Source: Dipteronia dyeriana (taxonomy: Eukaryota > Streptophyta > Magnoliopsida > Sapindales > Sapindaceae). From it: 64,000 nucleotides of DNA. Each line of letters starts with the position of its first letter. The stretch's first letter is position 1. Shown here one piece after another: positions 47,523 to 57,329 of the stretch. The DNA lies in the NCBI GenBank assembly GCA_032871835.1, contig CM065301.1, positions 29,830,405 through 29,894,404 on the forward strand, written 5' to 3'. The notes beneath the pieces were generated by a model that saw only the letters and a program-made list of their open reading frames with translations, had not been told where the DNA came from and made no database searches. The position numbers and the translations under genes are program-made.

Positions 47523-49335
47523 TGTTGGGATTATGCTCAATAGCAAGAGTGTAATAATGTGTTTGACAATTTTTCATATTATTAAAGTGATTTCTAGTTT
47601 AGCAAGTCTTATAGCATTTATAGTTTAATTATTATAATGGTAAAAAATAAATAATCATAAGGTCAAAATACTACGAGAAGTGAAGAATTGTTTGTACATC
47701 TAGATATGTATGAGGTAGACACGATTCTTTAGTTAGTCTTAAACAATATTCACAACTTAAGATAAAGGTTGGGTGTCTTTTTCTTGTTAAAGTTGTAGAT
47801 TCTTTTGCTAACATTTGAGTGAGATCAAATGTGCTATGATGAGTGTAAAATCATCAAAGTGTGGTGTCTTTAGGTAAAAGAATCTAATGCACTAGGTGCA
47901 TTGAATAGGATCATAGTGAGATACTTTATCTAGGACCGTCAATAAATAATAGTTTTAGCTTGAAGACAATCGGAGAGTCTATCTCAATCTTGAGATAAAC
48001 GATGGACTTATGGTTACAAGTGTTATTATTTGAGCCATCAATGAGTATGATTATATAGCTTAGTCTATCCTCAATGGTTTGGTGGTATTCATTTGTTACT
48101 TGATAAAAGACTTCATTTATAGATATGGGCATCGTGGCACCATTTATTAAATGTGATTAAAATATCATCATATGGATATGTTGAGGTATTGGATATTAAA
48201 TCATAATGTTAAGTTTTCAATAGTGTCTATTGAAATATGGCTTATCAACAAGTCAAAATATCCAAGTTCAAAATATGATCATATAAGTAAATACAATAAC
48301 TAGGAGAGTTATAGGCGGTCCATGAGCTCTTGGTGATTAATGGTATTCTTCAAGAGGACACTATCTCCATTAAGATTGTATAGGGTACGAATGAGGAACA
48401 TTAACTTTTCTATCTTTATTTAAGAGTTCAATTTTAGTTATTTAGTTGAATGAACTAAAATTAATAGATCGGACCTAAGTGAATCATTTGTTGAATTTGA
48501 TTAGGTTATGTCTACTAGAGCTTAAATTTATATAGCCCGGCAAGAACCCAAATTCCCACGAACTTGCATGGATCATTTGATATATTCTACCGTACCAATT
48601 TTTGGGTTCATCTAGAATTGTTTTTAGATTTCAGAATCCAAAAGTTTTGGAGAGGTGAGGTTATGTGTGAACAAGACATGCGGGTACTCTTCAAAATACC
48701 TGGAATGGGCGGCCAAGGATGTGGGAATCCTTGGGTGGCCCTAATAGGGTATGATTAGCATTTCGTTAATACATTAATAATATAATTTGCACATTTTAAG
48801 TAAATGGGTTGTTTAAATTATATTAATGTATTAATTTAATGTATGTGGACTTGTTTCTTTTTTAGCAAAAATGGGTCTAGGTCACATATGGATTTTTTTT
48901 ATTAAAGTCCAATGGATTTAATAAAATGAAAAAAAAAACAAAAATTGGCCAATGTATATGGCTTGGGCGGCAAGGCTTCAATAAATGGCCTAATATATTG
49001 ATTTTTATTTTATTATTTAGTTAAATGGAAATTAATTAATTTATTAATTATTTATTCATTTAATTAAATGTTAAAATCTTTTTCCCAGTAAAAGAAGGTC
49101 TTCTAGTGTCATACTATTATTGGTAGTATGATAAGTATCAATGACATTATTTGATAAGTAGATAAATAGAAAGAATTTATTTATCTAGTCAAATTAAGAA
49201 GTATTTGATATCTATCAAAACTCTAATTGACAATTGGTCAAATTAGGAAGTTTTTTCATAAAGTCACAATATAGTTTATATTCAATAATTAGTTATTGGA
49301 TAAATACACTAGTGAGTTAGAATCGAAGTCTTGGT
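47523..49335 (+). repeat. 3' LTR of F, first segment
   Basis: It matches 32494-33392 and 42582-43330 in order. It ends with TTGGT (49331-49335), the target duplicated by element N, and resumes at 59928. Confidence 0.9.
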
Positions 49336-51973
49336 TGTTAGGTTTTAGTTTGTGTTGACATTAATTCCATATCAAAATGTTGTTTACTTGTAATGATTTA
49401 GTTGTTTAGATTCATGATGATTCAAGCTTCAAAAAAGGATGAACAATAAGTCAAAGCAAGTTCTAATTCTTCAAAGAGAAAGGATGCAATTTGATTCTAC
49501 AAATGTATACTAAGACCTTATCTTTCTCTTATAAGGCTTAGGCACACACACACAATTCATTCATATGTATCCCTGTACTGTTGTGCACCATTATAGGCAC
49601 ACACATACAATTTATTCATGTGTCCCTGCATCGTTGTACACCATGTATAACACATTCACACACTTGAAGATGAATGCTCATGCATTGGTTTGGAAATAAC
49701 ATGTTTTGAAAAATGCATGATTGGAAACTATCTCTATGTAGTTTCCATTCTAGTGTGAATTGTGTTTGTGTGTGTATATGTTTGTATAACATGAATATTG
49801 AACTTGAATTTAGTCCTAAATCATTCTTGATTGAGTTCAGGTCATTTCGGTTATTCATACTATTGATTTCAAGTTCTATGTATAAAGATACTACACTTTC
49901 AACTCATGTTACATACATTGTCTTCGTATTCATATCTCGAGTCGAATTATTATTTTTTGGGTTGAGTATCTTATATTTCCATGTTCATGTGAGAGTTACA
50001 GTTCGAATTCTGTAAACCAATTCAAATTCCGAGTTCGAAGGCAGGAGAACGGTCGAAGAACGCGAGGGGAGCGCGAGAGGAAAAGTAGTGCAACCAATCA
50101 CTCTTTCCCGAGATGGTGCGTGGCCATCTCGGGACAGAATGCTTGCTGCCCCGAGATGCCCACGTGCCATCTTGGGTAGCAGGAATGCTTGGACACTTAA
50201 GGGTAGTTTGGTCATTCTTGCTTCATTCTTATACCTCTCCTTTATAATCTCTTTCCCTCTCACATTTCACTCCAAGAAGAAATTCAAACTAGTGTGCAGA
50301 ATTTTTCTCTCTACATTTTCTCACCTTCCAAACACCATAACTTCTTCATTTGAACTCCAATTTGAGTGATTCGAAGTTCAGAGTGTTAACCTATTCATTC
50401 TCCATCTTTTATCTGCAGGTTTGAGTGAGTTTTGTTACTATTTTTGGAGTCTAAACACACAAAAACGGGACTGCACCTAAATCAACTAAGGTATTGATTT
50501 TCTTTTAAAGTTTTCTTTTAAAACCTTGTCAATTGCCTTGGGTTTTCTTCTTCAACATATATTTGTATATTATGAGTGTTTTGATTTGAGTTTTGAACTC
50601 TTTCAAAGCTAGGTTGAGTTTCAATTGAAATCATACATGTTGAGTTAGGTTTTGATCTTGCCTATGTTTTCACATGTTTGGGATTGTATTGTGCTAGCTT
50701 TGATTCTAGGACTATTTGATGATCTTTGATTGATTGATTTTGTGAAAAATAGTTCCTCACATTTATTAGGCTCTCTTGGCCGAAGTCTCACATCAATACA
50801 TGTGTTTATGTTCTTTTGAGCTATTCATGTGTTTTGTTGAATCTATGATTAGGAATATGCTCTAGAACTTTAGCTTAAATCTAATTTACTTTGTCATATG
50901 ATTTTAGCATGTTTTTGGTTTGTGTGATTTAAACTTGATCTTGTGATTTATTGAATATATCTTGTGATTCAAGTTTAGATCTATGCCTGTATCTAGGTTG
51001 TGATTATTGTTGAACATATTTTACATGATCTAGATTGTTTATACATGCATGATTGACTAGACTACATTTGATTTGTGCATTCATGCTCATGTCTAGTATT
51101 TTCCATAGGATGTGTTGATCATAGCATTCTATGTAGCGTGCTTGTTTGCATTTTGCTTTCATGATCACCTAGATGCCTTGTGAGAAGGAAGTCTTGACAA
51201 TAGGTGTGAGACCAATGTTGTTGAGCAAGAAGTCTTGGCAAGAGGTGTGAGGCCTTGGATTATCGAGCAAGGAAGTCTTGGCTAGAGTTAGGAAGACTCG
51301 GATAGTCGAGCAAGAAGTCTTGCCTAGGATCGTGAGGATCCAGATAGGTGAGCGAGGAAGCCTTGACTAGAGTCGGGAGGACTCGGATAGTTGAGCAAGA
51401 ATTCTTGCCTTGGGTCGTGAGGATCCGGTAAGGTGAACGAGGAAGTCTTGACAAGAGGTGTGAGGCCTCAGATTGTTGAGCATTAGGGCGACATCTTCAT
51501 GAGTAGGATAGGAGGGTAGTTTCTAGGTGAAGAGGTCACTTGAGAGATTGTACTTGTCTTATCTACTAGTGGATTTTGTTTCCCGGTGGCTACTAGCCTG
51601 TGGATAATTCCTCTTCGGAGGTTTACCACTTTATATCTTGTGTCAACTTCTCTCTATCCCTATCTCTCTAGTATTTGTATTTGTATTTGTTATTTGAATA
51701 CTATGGATAGAACTCTTTATGTAAGTTGACTTCCTTTCTATAATATAGATTGGGTATGTGTTACAATTACTTGTTTGTATCACACTTTACTTGTCTTTAT
51801 ATATTGATTAAGTCTCTTTAATTAATATATATATTGTGATACAAGCTATCTAAAGAGACAAACTTTTGTTTGTTTCTAAGGGAGTCGAAAAAAGTGTCTA
51901 ACCTATTCACCCCCCCCCCCCCCTCTTCCCCCTCCAGGTTAGCCTTGAGCATTTAACTGTGTCTGTATTTTCA
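49336..51973 (+). repeat. 5' LTR of element N
   Basis: 2638 bp, TGTTAGG...TTTTCA, long for a copia LTR. From 5' to 3' it has a TTCCATATCAAAATG block, GTGTGTG-rich sequence, a hairpin block (50040-50190), a TATA-like TTTATAATC (50241-50249), a tandem repeat block (51180-51490) and a poly-C tract (about 51910-51922) before CTCCAGGTTAGCC. Confidence 0.95.
50106..50134. promoter_or_regulatory. Hairpin upstream of TATA-like site in N 5' LTR
   Basis: TCCCGAGATGG... and ...CCATCTCGGGA form a 12 bp stem with one mismatch and a 5-base loop. It sits about 110 bases upstream of TTTATAATC. Equivalents are at 393-415, 22862-22884, 27801-27823 and 58102-58130. A regulatory role is inferred from position only. 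Confidence 0.6.
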
Positions 51974-51990
51974 ATTGGTATCAAAGCAGG
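51974..51990 (+). other. Primer binding site of element N
   Basis: ATTGGTATCAAAGCAGG starts at the LTR end. It matches the complement of initiator tRNA-Met (TGGTATCAGAGC) with one change. Confidence 0.9.
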
Positions 51991-52057
51991 ACACTAGATT
52001 GCACTTAGTGTAAGTTCGGGGTGATACATTCACTATTTTTGCAAGGCGTTTGAAGTC

Positions 52058-54112
52058 ATGAGTTTACATGATGATGTAATGGCGGAAGGAGCCTCAAATA
52101 CTAGGCCATCATTACTTCGAGGCACTAACTATAGGTATTGGAAGTTGAGGATGAAAGCCTACATCCGCTCTATTGATGAAAGGGCTTGGATGGTAGTGGA
52201 AGAAGGTTATAGTCCTCCTACCAAGGTTCAAGAGGATGGAACGATGATACTCAAGCCAATGAGTGAATGGACAACGAATGAGTTTGAGGTTATTAAATGG
52301 CACCATCGTGCTATGAATGCCATCTTTGGAGGAGTTGATGGGCATCAATTCTCCTACATTCAAAATCTTGAATCCGTAAAGGAAGCTTGGGATACTCTCC
52401 AAGTTACTAATGAAGGAACCTTAACGGTGAAGAAATTGAGGCTTCAAATGTTGGCATCACAATTTGAAAGTGTAAGTATGGGGGAAGAAGAAAAATTTGA
52501 AGACTTCCAATTTTAGCTTCTTAACATAGCTAATCAATGTCAAGCACTTGGAGTACCTATCTCAAAATAGCGTTTAAATTAGAAAATCCTTAGGTCTCTT
52601 CCTAAGAGATTCAAATCAAGGGTAACGGCCATTGAGGAAAGCAAGGATGTGGATAGTATGAACATTGATGAGTTGCTTGGGTATCTTCAAACTTATGAGA
52701 TGTGCTTGAAGCCAAAGATCAAGAATAAGGGAATCACTCTCAATGCTAAAGAGGAGGAGAGTGATGATGAAACTGAAGAGATGACTCTTTTAGTTAGAAT
52801 GTGGAAGAAGTTTCTAAAGAAGAATGCCAAGCCTAGAGGCAAGTCTTCTAAGAAAAAGGGAGTCAAGAGAACATCATCTCCAAGGATTGAGAAGAATAGT
52901 CAAGCCATGAACAAGAAAGAGGTTTAATGCTATAATTGTCATAGTTTTGGTCACTTTGCTAGTGAGTGCACCAAGAATCCATCTAAGAAAGATAAGAAAG
53001 GCAAAGTGTTGGCGGCTACTTGGAGTGATGATAATTCTAGTGACAATGAGAGCTCTAGTAGTGAGTCTTCAAGTGATGAAGAGTTGGTGAACAACTTTGT
53101 AGCTCAAACGGCTTCTCATTCTCCACTAGATATTGATGGTACAATATCTTTGAATAAGAACTTTGATGAAAATCATCATGGAAGCTCTAGTTCCATTCCT
53201 ACTAATCTTGAGTTGTTGAAAAATATATAAAAGCTTGAAGAAGCTAGAGATAATGCTTAAAGAGAAGTAGTTGAGAAGGATGATTTGATCAAGAAGCAAC
53301 TAGAAGAGTTTGTGGTTGTCACTCGTAGACTTCTTGGTGAGAAAGGTGATATTATGAAGAAGTTTAGAGAACTTGAAAAGATAAACCTTGAGAAGAATAA
53401 TGTGATATCTTCTTTGAAGAAGAGAGAACAAGAATTGATGGAAGAGATAGACATGGCTAAGGAGGCTATTAAGGACTTAGTGAATGATTCGGTAAGTGTG
53501 TCTAGTGTTAGGAATTTTGTTAACTCTCATAGTGGTGAAGACGACTTGGTAGTTGAAGAGGAGATCTTGGAAGCACCATTTCCTACACACTTTGATAAAG
53601 TCGTGATTGATAAGAAACCACACAAGAAGAGAAGATCAAAAACCAAGAAGAAGTTGGCGAACAAGGTATCTTTGCAAACTCCTAGTGAAGCTAGTTCAAC
53701 TCCAAAAGGTACAATCTCATCTTTTATTCCAATTTTCCATTATTGCAACACAATAGGTCACATTAAGCCTAGATGTTATAAATATATTGAAAAATGCAAA
53801 TTAGGAAATGAATCTAGGGATAAGGAGATTAAACTTCAGCTTGAACATGCTAAGGATTTGAAAGTTGAAAAACATGATAAGTTTGCTAAGCATGAGAAGA
53901 AGTTGTGGAGTAGAAAGAATACTAATCTTGTTCAACTTGACAAAACTTATGTTGAAAATGTTAAGGAAGAGTGTGTTAATGATATTCTTGTTAATCAAGT
54001 CATTGAAGGACTTTACTTTAGATTTAACATTGTTGTCAAGGATGATATTGGAAATGTTTGTGTAGGTACACCCAAGAAAAAGTGGTTCAAAGGTGAGTGC
54101 TCTTATCACTAA
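52058..54112 (+). pseudogene. Element N: gag (one frame, six nonsense codons)
   Basis: The start is at 52058 (MSLHDD), 84 bases past the LTR; a second ATG at 52079 (MAEGASN) aligns better with J and H. The copia gag domain has YWKLRMKAYIRSIDERAW and KILRSLPKRFKSRVTAIEES. The zinc knuckle CYNCHSFGHFASEC (52928-52969, C-X2-C-X4-H-X4-C) is intact, followed by an acidic serine-rich stretch, a coiled coil (about 53270-53480) and a second motif CNTIGHIKPRC (about 53740-53776). All parts stay in one frame over about 685 codons. Stops lie at 52514, 52568, 52580, 52925, 53228 and 53258, with no frameshift, unlike the other gag copies here. Confidence 0.92.
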
Positions 54113-55797
54113 AATAAGAAGCACATGTGAGATAGCTTTAAGGCTATATATCAATTGTGTTGAGAATTCTTACTTGCTAGCTTTGAATACTCCATGTATT
54201 GATATAAACTTGGTTATCTCACATCAGGGTTGTTATGATGGTCAAAATTTATTGATTAACTTTAGAGAAGTTCTTTTGTTATATGTGTTGATTGAGTTGA
54301 GATATTATGCTTTTTATACTCTTGTTGTGAAACATCATCAACTTGGTGTCATGAGGACATTCAAGGCAAGAGTGCTCATAAAAAGGGCGGAAGTATGATA
54401 TTTGGTGAATATAATGCGTAAAAAGGTATCTCTATACTCTAATGCATGTTCTCTTAGATATTCATCTTTTGACTTAATTTTTGACATACATCTCATAGCA
54501 TGTCATATTAGAGAATTTTGTATAGCATACATACGGTTCTCATTGACATTTGCTATTTTAGGATCTAATAGTGATATTGTTCACATTGATCTTAACTTTG
54601 ATGATTGTTTGTGTATGGTATATTGAGTGGCATTACTTTTGAAAATATGAGCTTCATATTCTTTGAAAGCTACTCATTAGAGAAGTAATGATCTTGAATA
54701 AGTCTCTACTTATTGCACTTAGATCATGTGCTTATGAGCCATAAAATTTTGGTTTCTAAAAATTGCACCTTGCTTCTCTTATATGTTTTGCTAAGTAGGT
54801 TGAGTTTACTAATATGTAAACATTGGATACACCTTGAAGTTTTTGTGCTTAAGTACATTTAAAATGACCTATGTTTAGTATCCATTTGCTTCGGCAATTA
54901 CATAGAACTCAACGAGCACCTTCATGAAAAGGGCTACACACATTGGTTATGAAAGCTACCCAATGTTGGAAAGAGCTACACCATTGTGATGAGTGAAAGC
55001 CGTCATGAAGTGAATTTTGTTTTTTTAAAAAAAAATGGAAATATCAAAGAAGTGTTGAAATGAAATTATAAAAAAAAAATCTTTGATTCAAAGCCTAAAA
55101 AGAAAAGTAGGAAGGCTTAAAAAGAAGTATAGTTGAAAATCAAATGTGCTCGGGTTGAAAAACGGAAATGGGATGACGAGCTACATCCACACACACGCTC
55201 ATATGTTGAAATCTATTCTCTTAAAAGCAAAAATTCTGGATGATAATCTGTTTGACTTTTTATGGAAAAAGCTTAAGATGAATAGTTGTTGGAAATTGTT
55301 TGCATGTTGATTATCAAACTACTTCTTGATATATATTTGAAGCATATCTCTCACACACACATTTTGTTTATGAGTATGATGATATTTTAGCAATTGTTGA
55401 AGAATTATGAGAGAACTTGAAAAATCTTTATGTATCTCTCTTAGCATATGAAGATTATTTTGTTGATATTTCTTCAAATTGCTTGAATGTGTGATTGTGT
55501 GAACATCTTTATGAACTTTATGCTATCATGGATTTTAGTTATAGCATTTATCAAGGGGGAGCATTGTATGCTAGACATTGTTCTCTTTTATGATATGTTC
55601 ACATGCTTCATTTTGTTACATGTTGGCATATTTTGACTTAATGATACTTGTAAGATATTACTCACTATCTTTGTCTTGTATGATGATTCATTCTTAAGTC
55701 ATATGTCTTTGTGTTTATATATTTGTGACTAATATGCTTGTTTTGTCTTTCACTCACTTTTGTTGTATGTTTACAGCATCTTATATCACAAGAACAA
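54113..55797 (+). other. Element N: region where pol is expected, and post-RNase H leader
   Basis: From 54113 to about 54627 I recognise no protease, integrase, RT or RNase H motif in any frame. From about 54640 to 55330 the sequence aligns with 24995-24300 of element B, which directly follows the RNase H stop there. The following 450 bases are AT-rich, with a purine run CAAGGGGGAGCATTG at about 55552-55566. The pol block has therefore been deleted or replaced. Confidence 0.75.
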
Positions 55798-56859
55798 ATG
55801 GGAAGAACCAAGGTTACCGGGAGTGGAAATCAATCAAATCCCATTGTGACAGCCAAGTCTACCTCAAAAGGATCCAAAGCTTCAAGGTCAAAGGATTTAT
55901 GGATCTTTGGAACTAAGAAGATATTTCAAGAGAGAGGCATTGACTTAGGTAAATGTAAAGATTCATATATTCTTAAATGCATTAAGGATAGGAATTGGGA
56001 ATCTTAGGTGAGCATGTTAGGAATAGTGAATGATACTCTTGTTAGAGAGTTTTATCTTGAATATAGAGGGAGTGCCACCTTATTGGATGCTTTGATGGAG
56101 ATTAGAGGTGTTGTGTTTAGAGTTAACCCGGAAAACATTAACAAGTTTCTTGGGCTATCTAATGATATAGATTCAAACTTTCTAGATGTAGATGTCATTG
56201 AGAATCTTAATATCATGGGTAGAACTCTTTATGACAATGCTTCTTTTGAGTGGAAAGGTAGAGCATATATTAGTCAACATGAGTTAACTAAGGCTAGTGC
56301 ATTTTGACATCTATTCATTTGCACTAATATTATTGGATCTTCGAATTCAACCGAGTTGAATAAAGACAATATCAAAATAGTATATGCCTTGGTGACTAAT
56401 CAGCCTATAAACCTTGGGGATTTACTTATGTTTTATTTTGATAATGCGGCTTTCACAACTAGAGGAGATAAGAAGCTTGCATTACCGGGGTTTATAACTT
56501 CTTTGTGTTTAGCTCATGGTGTTAAGAGTAGAGGAGATGATGTGTTAGTACAACCCTTGGAAAAATATAGTGATAAACGTGTATCATACATGTCATATAA
56601 GGATAAGGGTAAGACATGTGATACTTTTGGACTATTTAGTTTTTCACAAGTTGGTTGTCAAGAGACTAGCATAAACATTCTTCCGGATTGGACTTTACAT
56701 TTGAAGAAGAAGGTTGATGAGCTTAGTGTTATAGTTGATAAACAAGATGCTAGAATAAAAGAGTTGGAGGAGTGTATTGCCTCAAGTTCAAGACCACCTC
56801 TCAAGCATTATGTTAGGTCAACTACATGCACATCTTTCTTTGGTGGATCTAGTAGCTAG
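55798..56859 (+). pseudogene. Element N: env-position protein with putative plant transposon protein domain
   Basis: About 354 codons in one frame from MGRTKVTGSG to GGSSS, broken only by TAG at 56005-56007 and TGA at 56305-56307. The N-terminus is basic and Ser/Thr-rich. The centre has LVREFYLEYRG, IRGVVFRVNPENINKFLGL and ALPGFITSLCLAHGV, the pattern of the putative plant transposon protein domain (Pfam Transposase_32 type) found in many plant repeats. The C-terminus (about 56695-56780) is a charged heptad coiled coil. No signal peptide or clear membrane segment is visible. The position between pol and 3' LTR is that of the env-like frame of SIRE1 elements. Its function is unknown. Confidence 0.85.
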
Positions 56860-57329
56860 TATTTGAGTCTCATGGTATGTTTCTTACCTTTTGGCATCAT
56901 TTCATGTGAAAAAAGGGGAGAAAGAGTTGCTAAAGAGTTGCTAGTTACTTAATTTCCTTTTTATGTTGTTTTTATGAACTTTTGAACTTTCAATGGCATG
57001 TAATAATTAGTCTTAAGATTTGGTTAATAATTCTTGTATTTTGGCATGTATTGAGAGGGAGATACATGTATTTGTGTACTTAATTGTATATTCTTATCCA
57101 TATTATATGCTGTCATTTGTTGTTTTTCTCTTGTATATGCATTGTGCTTTGAGATGATTTGTAGGTTGCTTCAAGAGAAGATCAAGATAAAGTTCAAGAG
57201 TTGGTGAAGATTAGTTATAGGAATCTTACTCATTGTAATGTGAGGGAGTAATTTTGTGACCTATCTTCATTTTTATATTTGTAGTAAATGTATAGGTGTT
57301 TTGACATGGAATTTGCCAAAGGGGGAGAT
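56860..57329 (+). other. Element N: 3' untranslated region and polypurine tract
   Basis: AT-rich, with a purine-rich GAAAAAAGGGGAGAAAGAG near 56907-56925 and the true tract CCAAAGGGGGAGATT (about 57315-57329) directly before the LTR. No gene seen. Confidence 0.85.

Noticed and set aside
54113..54627. Diverged pol remnant in element N
   Set aside because: No protease, integrase, RT or RNase H motif could be read in any frame; a profile search would be needed to exclude it.
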